Part shown: piece by piece, positions 27,213-34,849 of the stretch
Layout of the letters: the number at the start of each line of letters is the position of its first letter
How positions within the stretch are numbered: the stretch's first letter is position 1
NCBI RefSeq assembly: GCF_013155465.1
Contig: NZ_JABJVX010000004.1
Location: 62,001 to 126,000, forward strand
Origin: Alterinioella nitratireducens
Lineage (GTDB): Bacteria > Pseudomonadota > Alphaproteobacteria > Rhodobacterales > Rhodobacteraceae
Reading direction: 5' to 3'
DNA length: 64,000 nucleotides
Program-made: the position numbers and the translations under genes
Notes under the pieces: model-generated
What the model saw: the letters and a program-made list of their open reading frames with translations, nothing else
Database searches by the model: none
What the model was told of the DNA's origin: nothing

Positions 27213-27992
27213 ATGGTCCAACTGACGCTTCCGCGCAATTCCAAGATGATGACCGGCAAGACCTGGCCCAAGCCGAAGGGCGCGACGAACCTGCGCAAGT
27301 TCCAGATCTACCGCTGGAATCCCGATGCCGGGAAGAACCCGCAGATCGACACCTATTTCGTCGATATGGACAACTGCGGCCCCATGGTCCTGGACGCGCT
27401 GATCAAGATCAAGAACGAGATCGACCCGACCCTGACCTTCCGCCGCTCCTGCCGTGAAGGCATCTGCGGCTCCTGCGCGATGAATATCGACGGCATGAAC
27501 CGGCTGGCCTGCATCTTCGGCATGGACGAGATCAAGGGCGACGTGAAGATCTACCCCCTTCCGCACATGCCCGTGGTCAAGGATCTGGTGCCGGACCTCA
27601 CGCATTTCTACGCGCAGCACGCCAGCGTCATGCCCTGGCTGGAGACCAAGACGCAGCGCCCGGAACATGAATGGCGCCAAAGCATCGAGGACCGCAAGAA
27701 GCTCGACGGGCTCTATGAATGCGTCATGTGCGCGTCCTGCTCGACCGCCTGTCCCAGCTACTGGTGGAACGGCGACCGCTACCTGGGGCCGGCCGCGTTG
27801 CTGCACGCCTATCGCTGGATCATTGACAGCCGCGACGAGGCGACGGGCGAACGCCTGGACGACCTCGAGGATCCGTTCAAGCTCTACCGCTGCCACACGA
27901 TCATGAATTGCACCAAGACCTGCCCCAAGGGCCTGAACCCCGCCGAGGCCATCGGCGCGATCAAGAAGATGATGGTGGAGCGGCAATTGTAG
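27213..27992 (+). CDS. sdhB: Succinate dehydrogenase iron-sulfur subunit
   Basis: The 259-residue electron-transfer subunit has the [2Fe-2S] ligands in [16 protein letters not shown] and the [4Fe-4S]/[3Fe-4S] ligands in [13 protein letters not shown] and [17 protein letters not shown]. It passes electrons from SdhA to quinone. It lies 1.5 kb from sdhA because of three inserted genes, but has its own GAAGGAG ribosome site and is followed by paired hairpins. Confidence 0.98.
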   Translation: MVQLTLPRNSKMMTGKTWPKPKGATNLRKFQIYRWNPDAGKNPQIDTYFVDMDNCGPMVLDALIKIKNEIDPTLTFRRSCREGICGSCAMNIDGMNRLACIFGMDEIKGDVKIYPLPHMPVVKDLVPDLTHFYAQHASVMPWLETKTQRPEHEWRQSIEDRKKLDGLYECVMCASCSTACPSYWWNGDRYLGPAALLHAYRWIIDSRDEATGERLDDLEDPFKLYRCHTIMNCTKTCPKGLNPAEAIGAIKKMMVERQL

Positions 27993-27994
27993 CC

Positions 27995-28037
27995 GCAGAG
28001 CCTTCCAAGGCTCTGCTGAGGCTCTTCGAAGAGCCTC
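27995..28037 (+). terminator. Two adjacent perfect palindromic hairpins after sdhB
   Basis: Starting 3 nt after sdhB, GCAGAGCCTT-CC-AAGGCTCTGC (27995-28016) is followed by the 20-bp perfect palindrome GAGGCTCTTC/GAAGAGCCTC (28018-28037). The second starts with the same GCTCT core as the first. No clear T run follows. They probably act as termination or mRNA 3'-end stabilising structures for the sdh transcript. Confidence 0.7.
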
Positions 28038-28102
28038 GCCCCTGCCGATAGCTCCGGCCCCCGGAATCGTGCTACCTTCCCCACCCAGGGGGAGGCGCAT
28101 CC

Positions 28103-29224
28103 ATGACCCATCCAACCATCCTCATCGGCACCACCAAGGGGGCCTTCCTCCTCAGCCATGCCGACGGCTGGCAGGTCTCCGGCCCGCATTGTGGCGGTTG
28201 GGGCATCAAACATGTCGTCGGCGATGCGGAGACCGGCCATATCTGGGCCGGCGGTGGTGGCGACTGGTTCGGCGCGGGCATCTGGCGCTCGACCGATCGG
28301 GGCGCGACCTGGACGCTCGCCAAGCTCTCCAACGGCCAGATGGATGAATGGGCCGCGGGCGATCCAGACATGGCGGCGATGTTCGACTGGACGCCGACCG
28401 AGACGCCCTTTGACGGGCAGGTCACATCCATCTGGTCGCTGCACCACGCCCATGGCCGCCTCTACGCGGGCGGCAACCCGGCCAACCTCTACGTCAGCAC
28501 CGACAATGGCGAAACCTGGACCCAGTCCGAGAGCCTCGCCAGTTTCCCAGACCGCGAGCAATGGGCCCCCGGTGCTGCAGGCCTCGTCCTGCACTCCATC
28601 GTCAGCCATGACGACCCCGCGAAACTCTGGCTCGGCATCTCGGCGGCAGGTGTCTTCGCCACCGAGGATGGCGGCGAGACATGGGCGCGCCGCAACCGCA
28701 TCTCCAATGCCGATGCCTGCGACCATCACCACCACCCCGCCGCCCCAAGCGGGGGCGAGATCGGCCATTGCGTCCACAACATCGCCCGCGCCGAGGGCGA
28801 CCTGCTCTACCAGCAGAACCATCACGGCACCTATCGCAGCCCCGATGGCGGGCGCGTCTGGCATGACATCAGCCACGGCCTGCCTTCCCATTTCGGCTTC
28901 CCCATCGCGGTGCACCCGCGCGATCCCGAAACCCTCTGGACCATCCCGCTCAACGGCGACATCGACGGCCGCTTCCCGCCCGGGGCCAGGGCCGCCGTCT
29001 GGAAATCCACCGATGGCGGGCAAAGCTGGTCCGACAAGCGCGCTGGGCTGCCGCAACAGGGCTGCTTCTTCACGGTGCTGCGCCAGGGCATGGCGGTCCA
29101 CGGCGACGCCACGCTGGGTTTCGGCACCAATACCGGCTCGATCTTCCTCAGCCATGATGAAGGCGAGACCTGGGACGAGGTCGCCCGCCACCTGCCCACA
29201 ATCCTCTCGGTCGAGATGATGTGA
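28103..29224 (+). CDS. BNR/Asp-box repeat (sialidase-like beta-propeller) protein
   Basis: The 373-residue protein has at least six Asp-box motifs of the form S-x-D-x-G-x-T-W: STDRGATW, STDNGETW, TEDGGETW, SPDGGRVW, STDGGQSW and SHDEGETW. They are spaced through the chain, as in WD40/YVTN/BNR-type propellers. There is no signal peptide, and no sialidase catalytic Arg triad is obvious, so enzymatic activity is doubtful. A ribosome site GGGGGAGG precedes the ATG. Often annotated as exo-alpha-sialidase or glycosyl hydrolase; a structural or binding propeller is the safer description. Confidence 0.85.
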   Translation: MTHPTILIGTTKGAFLLSHADGWQVSGPHCGGWGIKHVVGDAETGHIWAGGGGDWFGAGIWRSTDRGATWTLAKLSNGQMDEWAAGDPDMAAMFDWTPTETPFDGQVTSIWSLHHAHGRLYAGGNPANLYVSTDNGETWTQSESLASFPDREQWAPGAAGLVLHSIVSHDDPAKLWLGISAAGVFATEDGGETWARRNRISNADACDHHHHPAAPSGGEIGHCVHNIARAEGDLLYQQNHHGTYRSPDGGRVWHDISHGLPSHFGFPIAVHPRDPETLWTIPLNGDIDGRFPPGARAAVWKSTDGGQSWSDKRAGLPQQGCFFTVLRQGMAVHGDATLGFGTNTGSIFLSHDEGETWDEVARHLPTILSVEMM

Positions 29225-29272
29225 CCGACCCTGCCTTCACCGCCGGATAAGGTTAACGCGCCCCCGCCCCCC

Positions 29273-29294
29273 TTCTTTGTTCCACAAATATCCC
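29273..29294. repeat. 22-bp intergenic repeat, second copy
   Basis: TTCTTTGTTCCACAAATATC (29273-29292) plus CC matches the reverse complement of 4619-4640 at 20 of 22 positions. It lies in the 271-bp gap between the Asp-box protein gene and the flavoprotein gene, which otherwise shows no gene. Here no long hairpin is attached. Confidence 0.55.
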
Positions 29295-29495
29295 TGCCCA
29301 TTGCCCGATAGGCGGCGTCATACCGCTGAAAGGGGAGGCTCCCGTGCCCCGGCCAAGCGCACAACCTCTCAAACCACGGCACGCCGCCATCCCCATTCCC
29401 GCAACACACCCGCACCGAATCCGCCCCTCCATCGATTTCCAGCTTGCCCCGCCCCGTCCCTCGCCTAGGCTGAACCTCCGAAGGAGAGGGGGGGC

Positions 29496-31136
29496 ATGGA
29501 CGCAGACGTGATCATCATCGGCGCGGGTCTTGCGGGCATGAGTGCCGCGCATGAGGCCGTGAAACGCGGCCGCAAGGTCATCTTGCTCGACCAGGAGGGG
29601 CCGCAATCCCTGGGCGGGCAGGCGTTCTGGTCCCTGGGCGGCCTCTTCATGGTGGACACGCCCGAACAGCGCCGGATGCGGATCCGCGACAGCCACGCAT
29701 TGGCGCGCTCCGACTGGATGGGGTCGGCGCGCTTCGACCGGGCCGAGGACGCGAACCCCCGCAAATGGGCCGAGGCTTATCTGGATTTCGCCGCAGGCCC
29801 GATGCGCGCCTATCTCTCTGCCCTCGGCATGTCGTGGTTTCCCGTCGTCGGTTGGGCCGAACGCGGCGGCGGGCTGGCGACGGGCCACGGCAATTCGGTG
29901 CCGCGCTTTCACATCACCTGGGGCGCGGGCGAGGGCGTCGTCGCGCCCTTTGCAGCGCGAATGCGCGAGGCCGAGGCAAAGGGTCAGCTGCAATTGAAAT
30001 TCCGTCACCGCGTCACCGCGCTGGACTACCACGATGACGGGGTCGAGGGCGTGCATGGCGACATCCTGGCGGATGACGACGCGCCGCGCGGGGCCCCCAC
30101 CAGCCGCGAGATCACCGGCAGTTTCGACCTCAAGGCCGGGGCCGTGGTCATCACCACCGGCGGCATCGGCGGCAACCAGGAGGTCGTGCGCGACTACTGG
30201 CCGCGCGACCGTCTCGGCATGCCGCCCGAGCACATGGTCACCGGCGTGCCCGACTACGTCGATGGCAAGATGCAACTGACGGCGGAGCGCGCGGGCGCCC
30301 ATGTCATCAACCGCGACCGGATGTGGCATTACTGCGAGGGGCTGAAGAACTGGGATCCGATCTGGCCGGGCCACGGCATCCGCGTGCTGCCCGGCCCCTC
30401 CTCGCTCTGGTTCGACGCCGACGGGGTGCGGATGGAGGCCCCCTGCCTGCCCGGTTTCGACACGGCAGCGACGCTCAAACGCATCCTGCAAACCGGCCAC
30501 GCGCACAGCTGGTTCATCCTGACGCAAAGCATCATCGAAAAGGAATTCGCCCTCTCCGGCTCGGAACAGAACCCCGACCTGGTGGCGGCGAAATGGAAGG
30601 CGGTTCTGAAGGAACGGCTCGGCAAGGGGGCCACCAGGGCGGTCGAGGCGTTCAAGGAGAAGGGCGAGGATTTCGTCGTCGCGCGCGATCTCGACACGCT
30701 GATCGAGGGCATGAACCGGCTGACGCCCGAGGCGACGCTGAACCCCGCCGAGATCCGCGCCCAGATCGAGGCGCGCGATGCCCAGATCGCCAACCCGTTT
30801 TCCAAGGACGCGCAGATCATGGCCATCCGCGCGGCCCGCGCCTATCGCGGCGACCGGCTCATCCGCACCGCCAGACCGCATCGCATCCTCGATCCGAAAC
30901 ACGGGCCGCTCATCGCCGTGCGCCTCAACATCCTGACCCGCAAATCGCTCGGCGGGCTGCACACCGATATGCAGGGCCGGGTGCTGCAACCCGGCGGCCA
31001 GCCCTTCACCGGTCTCTTCGCAGCCGGTGAGGCGGCAGGCTTCGGCGGCGGCGGCTATCACGGCTACAACGCGCTGGAGGGGACGTTCCTGGGCGGCTGC
31101 ATCTTCTCGGGCAAACGGGTGGGCGAGGCCGTGTGA
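29496..31136 (+). CDS. FAD-binding dehydrogenase (fumarate reductase/KsdD-like flavoprotein)
   Basis: The 546-residue flavoprotein has the N-terminal FAD motif VIIIGAGLAGMSAAHEAVKRG and LGGQAFWSLGGLF. VVITTGGIGGNQEVV is the second dinucleotide-contact region, and AAGEAAGFGGGGYHGYNALEG lies at the C-terminus (FAD ribityl/isoalloxazine region; quoted in part as FGGGGYHGYNALEG). It resembles predicted FAD-binding dehydrogenases related to 3-ketosteroid-delta1-dehydrogenase and fumarate reductase. The substrate is unknown. A GGAGAGGGG ribosome site precedes the ATG. It may be co-transcribed with the following DUF1989 gene through the G-rich leader. Confidence 0.85.
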   Translation: MDADVIIIGAGLAGMSAAHEAVKRGRKVILLDQEGPQSLGGQAFWSLGGLFMVDTPEQRRMRIRDSHALARSDWMGSARFDRAEDANPRKWAEAYLDFAAGPMRAYLSALGMSWFPVVGWAERGGGLATGHGNSVPRFHITWGAGEGVVAPFAARMREAEAKGQLQLKFRHRVTALDYHDDGVEGVHGDILADDDAPRGAPTSREITGSFDLKAGAVVITTGGIGGNQEVVRDYWPRDRLGMPPEHMVTGVPDYVDGKMQLTAERAGAHVINRDRMWHYCEGLKNWDPIWPGHGIRVLPGPSSLWFDADGVRMEAPCLPGFDTAATLKRILQTGHAHSWFILTQSIIEKEFALSGSEQNPDLVAAKWKAVLKERLGKGATRAVEAFKEKGEDFVVARDLDTLIEGMNRLTPEATLNPAEIRAQIEARDAQIANPFSKDAQIMAIRAARAYRGDRLIRTARPHRILDPKHGPLIAVRLNILTRKSLGGLHTDMQGRVLQPGGQPFTGLFAAGEAAGFGGGGYHGYNALEGTFLGGCIFSGKRVGEAV

Positions 31137-31159
31137 TATTTTCGCGCCCCGTATCCGCC

Positions 31160-31200
31160 GGGGGGGTGTACAGGGGGTGCATCGGGGGGTGTACGGGGGG
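31160..31200 (+). promoter_or_regulatory. Putative G-quadruplex in leader of DUF1989 gene
   Basis: Four G tracts of 7, 5, 6 and 6 (31160-31166, 31173-31177, 31184-31189, 31195-31200) are separated by TGTACA, TGCATC and TGTAC. This satisfies the classical intramolecular quadruplex rule on the sense strand, so both DNA and mRNA could fold. It lies 24 bp after the flavoprotein stop and 31 bp before the preferred DUF1989 start. The loops are related to each other, as if made by repeat expansion of a GGGGGTGTAC unit. Confidence 0.65.
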
Positions 31201-31231
31201 TGACATGCCAATTTCAGGGGAGAAACCGACC

Positions 31232-32074
31232 ATGACCGAGCCAAAAGACGCCGAGGCCCGCCGCGCCGTCACCCCCGTGATCTGCTACCCGAATGACACG
31301 CTGCCCAGGCTGGACCCGGCCCTGATGGAGCGCGCCAGATCGGATTGGCAGAAGGTGTCCGAACTGCTGGTTCCGCCCCGCGACGCGCGCTGTTTTCACG
31401 TCAAACCGGGCCAGGCGTTCCGCATCACCTCGGTCGAGGGGCCGCAGGTGGGCGACCTCAACCTGTGGAATTCAAAGGATTTATCCGAACGCTTCTATTC
31501 CGGCAAGACCCGAGCGCTGCACGGGGCGCATGTGACGACGGGCGACCGGCTCTGGTCAGGTTTCCCCGCCCTGCGCCCGATGGCGACCATCATCGCCGAC
31601 ACGCTCGACTGGTATGGAATCGACAGATTCGGCGGCTCGGTTCATGACGTGATCGGCACAAGATGCGACCCCTACACACATCATCTGTTAAGCGGCGGGC
31701 AGTATCATCACTGCTGCCATTCCAACCTGACCCGCGCCCTCGTCGCTGAAACCGACCTCTCCCCCGACGAGGCCGAGCCGCTCGTGCATGACGTGCTCAA
31801 CGTCTTCATGTGCACCGGCTTCACCCGCGACACGGGCCAGTATTTCATGAAACAAAGCCCGGTGCGCCCCGGCGATCATATTGATTTCATATCGGAAATC
31901 GACCTTCTCGGCGCGCTCTCGACCTGTCCGGGCGGCGATTGCGGCGCGCAACATTCCTCCGATGCCGCCGCCTGTCACCCGCTGCTGGTCGAGGTCTTCG
32001 ACTGCGCCGCAACCCCCGATTGGCAAGCCCCGGAACGCAACGGATATTGCGGCGGGCACGGGCTGAAAAAATAA
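31232..32074 (+). CDS. DUF1989 (urea carboxylase-associated) family protein, second copy
   Basis: The 280-residue protein (from MTEPKDAEARRAV) contains the DUF1989 landmarks ARCFHVKPGQAFRITSVEGP, QVGDLNLWN, the Cys/His-rich QYHHCCHSNLTRAL, and IDLLGALSTCPGGDCGAQHS. It is longer than the copy at 1726-2355 by an N-terminal extension. The start at 31232 has AGGGGAGA upstream. Starts at 31205 or 31133 would translate the G-tract repeat and are unlikely. Members act in guanidine/urea-type nitrogen chemistry or are of unknown function. Its neighbours are a flavoprotein and an ornithine/lysine decarboxylase, suggesting amine or amino-acid metabolism. Confidence 0.82.
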   Translation: MTEPKDAEARRAVTPVICYPNDTLPRLDPALMERARSDWQKVSELLVPPRDARCFHVKPGQAFRITSVEGPQVGDLNLWNSKDLSERFYSGKTRALHGAHVTTGDRLWSGFPALRPMATIIADTLDWYGIDRFGGSVHDVIGTRCDPYTHHLLSGGQYHHCCHSNLTRALVAETDLSPDEAEPLVHDVLNVFMCTGFTRDTGQYFMKQSPVRPGDHIDFISEIDLLGALSTCPGGDCGAQHSSDAAACHPLLVEVFDCAATPDWQAPERNGYCGGHGLKK

Positions 32075-32093
32075 TCTGGCCGACGCGAAAAAA

Positions 32094-32265
32094 GTCTTGA
32101 TTTGTGATGCGAACGGGCGCAAATGCGCAATCAAGACGCCAACGCACGCGCCTCTGTCACGGTGGGCTACATCCCACGCAGTTACGTAGCGACGGTAACG
32201 TCTCCCTTTGAAGTGAGCGGTCTGCGCCGGGAAACCGGAATGGCCGGGTCTTATGGAGATGACCA
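32094..32265 (+). ncRNA. Structured mRNA leader of the ornithine/lysine decarboxylase gene (speF-like element candidate)
   Basis: The 191-bp gap before the decarboxylase contains ordered structure. A perfect 9-bp stem GTCTTGATT/AATCAAGAC (32094-32102/32129-32137) encloses a second small hairpin. Then come a GTGGG-CTACAT-CCCAC hairpin, GTTAC...GTAAC, and CCGG-GAAA-CCGG, followed by another CCGG that could pair alternatively. Alphaproteobacterial ornithine decarboxylase genes carry the conserved speF RNA motif at this place, so this is the probable identity. I cannot run a covariance search. Confidence 0.6.
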
Positions 32266-32275
32266 ATGCACGTAA
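32123..32275 (+). CDS. Possible 50-codon upstream ORF overlapping the decarboxylase start
   Basis: An ATG at 32123 opens a 50-residue frame (MRNQDANARASVTVGYIPRS, continuing to DDQCT) that ends with TAA at 32273-32275. It therefore overlaps the decarboxylase ATG (32266) by 10 nt. It spans the central leader structures. Third-position GC is lower than in neighbouring genes and the ribosome site is weak, so it may be RNA structure that happens to be open. If translated, it could couple or attenuate decarboxylase expression, as the speFL leader peptide does in enterobacteria. Confidence 0.3.
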   Translation: MRNQDANARASVTVGYIPRSYVATVTSPFEVSGLRRETGMAGSYGDDQCT

Positions 32276-33435
32276 CGCAAGCCGATTTCTCGGCACGATT
32301 CCCTGTCGCCACCCCCTCCCGCGTGGAGCAGTTCATCCGTCAAACCAGTTTCGACCGGCCGACGCTGGTCCTGGATATCGACGCGGTCGAGACGCAGTAT
32401 CACGCGCTGAAAGCGGGCCTTGGCCGCGCCGACATCCATTTCGCCGTCAAGGCAAACCCGGCGCGTGAGATCATCGAACGTCTTGTGTCGCTCGGCTCGC
32501 ATTTCGACGCGGCCTCGCGCGGCGAGATCGAGCTCTGCCTGTCGCTCGGCGCGCATCCGGAGCATATCTCCTTCGGCAACACCGTCAAACGCGCCTCGGA
32601 CATCGCCTTCGCGCACCATGCCGGGCTGACCCTCTTCGCCGCCGATGCGGAGGAAGAGCTTGAGAAGATTGCGGAAAACGCCCCCGGTGCGCAGGTCTAC
32701 ATCCGCCTGATCGTGGAAGCCTCGGGCGCGGATTGGCCGCTCACGCGCAAGTTCGGGACCACCCGCGGCAAGGCGCTGCACCTGCTGGCGATGGCGCGTG
32801 ACCTCGGCCTCGATCCGGTCGGCTTCTCGTTCCATGTGGGCTCCCAGACCCGCAAGCCCGAGATGTGGTCCTCGACCCTCGATCAGGTCGCGGCGATCTG
32901 GACCGACGCGCGTGACGCGGGCTTCGCCCTGTCGCTGATCAATATCGGCGGCGGCTTCCCGGCCTTCTACGGCGAGGAGATCGCCCACCCCACCACCTAC
33001 GCCGCCGCCGTCATGGCGCAGGTCGAGGCGCGCTTCCCCGGTGCCCGCGTGATGGCCGAACCCGGTCGCGGGCTGGTCGCCGAGGCCGGCATGATCGCCG
33101 CCGAGGTGCTGCTGGTGTCGCGCAAATCGGACGACGATCTGTGCCGGTGGGTCTATCTGGATATCGGCAAATTCTCGGGGCTTGCCGAAACCATGGAAGA
33201 GGCGATCCGCTACCAATTCACCACCGACCGCGATCACGAGGATACCGGCCCCTGCATCCTGGCCGGTCCCTCCTGCGACAGCGCCGATGTGCTTTACGAG
33301 ATTCGCCCGGTGGCACTGCCCCTGGGTCTGAAATCCGGCGACCGGATCCTCATCCGCAACTGCGGCGCCTACACGTCGAGCTACAGCTCGGTCGGCTTCA
33401 ACGGCTTCCCGCCGCTGGATGTCGTGGCAATCTAG
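32266..33435 (+). CDS. Type III PLP-dependent ornithine/lysine decarboxylase (alanine racemase fold)
   Basis: The 389-residue enzyme has the alanine-racemase-fold decarboxylase motifs: PLP lysine in HFAVKANPAREI, SHFDAASRGEIELCLSLG, GFSFHVGSQTRKPEMW, LINIGGGFPAFY, and VMAEPGRGLVAEAG. The C-terminal active-site half has AGPSCDSADVL and the tyrosine region GAYTSSYSSVGFNGF. It makes putrescine (and perhaps cadaverine) from ornithine (lysine). A GGAG ribosome site precedes the ATG. The structured leader suggests post-transcriptional control by polyamine or ornithine. Confidence 0.93.
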   Translation: MHVTQADFSARFPVATPSRVEQFIRQTSFDRPTLVLDIDAVETQYHALKAGLGRADIHFAVKANPAREIIERLVSLGSHFDAASRGEIELCLSLGAHPEHISFGNTVKRASDIAFAHHAGLTLFAADAEEELEKIAENAPGAQVYIRLIVEASGADWPLTRKFGTTRGKALHLLAMARDLGLDPVGFSFHVGSQTRKPEMWSSTLDQVAAIWTDARDAGFALSLINIGGGFPAFYGEEIAHPTTYAAAVMAQVEARFPGARVMAEPGRGLVAEAGMIAAEVLLVSRKSDDDLCRWVYLDIGKFSGLAETMEEAIRYQFTTDRDHEDTGPCILAGPSCDSADVLYEIRPVALPLGLKSGDRILIRNCGAYTSSYSSVGFNGFPPLDVVAI

Positions 33436-33439
33436 AGCT

Positions 33440-33535
33440 TTTCAGGTCCCGATCGAAACAGAGGATCGGTTTTCGCGTTCGGCCCTGAAAGGGACGAGGC
33501 AGAGAAAACCGATGCTTTGCGGACCTGAAACGATC
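33440..33535. repeat. Nested imperfect palindromic element after the decarboxylase gene
   Basis: Outer arms TTTCAGGTCC (33440-33449) and GGACCTGAAA (33521-33530) enclose inner arms ATCGGTTTTC (33465-33474) and GAAAACCGAT (33504-33513), with a further CCC-TGAAA-GGG in the centre. It would form a long cruciform or RNA hairpin in the 186-bp gap between the convergent decarboxylase and deoD genes. It could be a bidirectional terminator or a dispersed palindromic repeat; only one copy is seen here. Confidence 0.6.
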
Positions 33536-33621
33536 TGAGGACAGGGTCAAGGGGGAGGGGGTCCGGGGGTCCTGCCGCGTCTGAATGACGGCAAGACCCC
33601 GGAGTCCAAGGGCCTGACGGC

Positions 33622-34326
33622 TCAGGCGAAGGCCGCCTCCAGCGCGATCTCGACCATGTCGGCGAAGCTGGACTGCCGATCCTCCGACGGCAGCGCCTCG
33701 CCGGTTTGCAGGTGATCGGAAATCGTCAGAACCGCCAGCGCGCGCGCCCCGTGACGCGCGGCGACAGTGTAGAGCTCGGCGGCCTCCATCTCGACGCACA
33801 GCACCCCGTGACGGGTCATCTGCTCGGTCAGGTCGGGCCGTTCGTCATAGAATACGTCCGAAGAATAGATGCCGCCGACATGGATGCCCGCGCCGGTCTT
33901 CTCCGCCGTCTTGTGCGCCGCCATGAGCAACCCGAAATCGGCGCAGGGCGCATAGTTGAGTTCCTTGAAGAAACCCGAGGACGGCGTGGAAAGCGTCGTC
34001 GAGGTCATCGCCAGCACCACGTCGCGGATCTTGACATGTGGCTGCATCCCGCCCGCCGATCCGATGCGGATCAGCGTCTTGGCGCCATAGTCGCGGATCA
34101 GTTCATTGGCGTAGATCGACAGGCTCGGCATCCCCATGCCCGAGCCATGGATGGTCACCGGGTTGCCCTTCCAGGTGCCGGTAAAGCCCAACATGCCGCG
34201 CACGTCATTGACGCATCTTGGATCGTCCAGAAATGTCTCCGCCGCCCATTTCGCGCGCAGCGGATCGCCCGGCATCAGGACGGTTTCGGCAATATCACCT
34301 GGCTTCGCGCCGATATGGACTGTCAT
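33622..34326 (-). CDS. deoD: Purine-nucleoside phosphorylase, DeoD type
   Basis: The 234-residue enzyme phosphorolyses purine (deoxy)nucleosides. Diagnostic segments are [28 protein letters not shown] (phosphate-binding Arg), [36 protein letters not shown] and ISDH (catalytic Asp). It belongs to the hexameric bacterial family, unrelated in sequence to the second phosphorylase at 44826-45719, which carries a frameshift. It may therefore back up that activity. The gene is monocistronic and convergent with the decarboxylase. Confidence 0.96.
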   Translation of the reverse strand: MTVHIGAKPGDIAETVLMPGDPLRAKWAAETFLDDPRCVNDVRGMLGFTGTWKGNPVTIHGSGMGMPSLSIYANELIRDYGAKTLIRIGSAGGMQPHVKIRDVVLAMTSTTLSTPSSGFFKELNYAPCADFGLLMAAHKTAEKTGAGIHVGGIYSSDVFYDERPDLTEQMTRHGVLCVEMEAAELYTVAARHGARALAVLTISDHLQTGEALPSEDRQSSFADMVEIALEAAFA

Positions 34327-34370
34327 GGGAACCCCGCATGTGACTGATTGCGGGCATCAGACCCAAAACA

Positions 34371-34408
34371 CGGACCCGGCGCAACCCAGTGAAAGCGCGC
34401 CGGGCCCG
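34371..34408 (-). terminator. Terminator of the H-NS-like gene
   Basis: On the minus strand CGGGCCCGGCGC (34397-34408) pairs with GCGCCGGGTCCG (34371-34382), with one G-T pair and a 14-nt loop, followed by TGTTTTGGG. It lies 10 bp beyond the H-NS-like stop and before deoD. Confidence 0.75.
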
Positions 34409-34418
34409 GTGCGGGATT

Positions 34419-34727
34419 TCAGATCTCCATTTCGGAGGCGTCTTTTCCGGCTGCGATGGCCGATTTGTACCAGGCAGGCTGGCGTCCGCGTCCGGTCCAG
34501 GTCTGGCTCGGGTTCTCGGGGTTGCGGTATTTCGGCACCGCGGTCTTGCCTGAAGTTTTCTTGCCGAGAATTTCGTCCAGCGAAAACCCGTGCTCCTCGG
34601 CGGCGCGTTTCGCAGCGGCCAGAGCGGTTTCCTTCTGGCGCTTCTCGAAACTCGCCAGCGCCTTGTCGACGTTCTTCCTCAATGCCAGCAATTCGTCTTT
34701 CGACATCGAATCAAGGTCGATTGCCAT
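34419..34727 (-). CDS. H-NS family (HvrA/MvaT-like) nucleoid-associated protein
   Basis: The 102-residue protein (MAIDLDSMSKDELLALRKNV) has an N-terminal coiled-coil oligomerisation region (about residues 5-50, KNVDKALASFEKRQKE). Its C-terminal DNA-binding domain has the H-NS signature YRNPENPSQTWTGRGRQPAW, with the AT-hook-like TWTGRGRQP. Of the possible ATGs, 34727 is chosen because GGGAG lies 8 nt upstream. It is expected to bind AT-rich promoters, and in Rhodobacter relatives HvrA tunes photosynthesis and nitrogen genes. The gene has its own terminator. Confidence 0.93.
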   Translation of the reverse strand: MAIDLDSMSKDELLALRKNVDKALASFEKRQKETALAAAKRAAEEHGFSLDEILGKKTSGKTAVPKYRNPENPSQTWTGRGRQPAWYKSAIAAGKDASEMEI

Positions 34728-34849
34728 TCTCATTTCTCCCTGTTTGCGTTCAGGGACTGACATAGCCGAAGTAGAACCGAATTCAATTCCCATTGGCGTG
34801 ACCTGACGAAAAGTATAGGCGGATTGCCGAGGGAATGACGGATCGCGCC

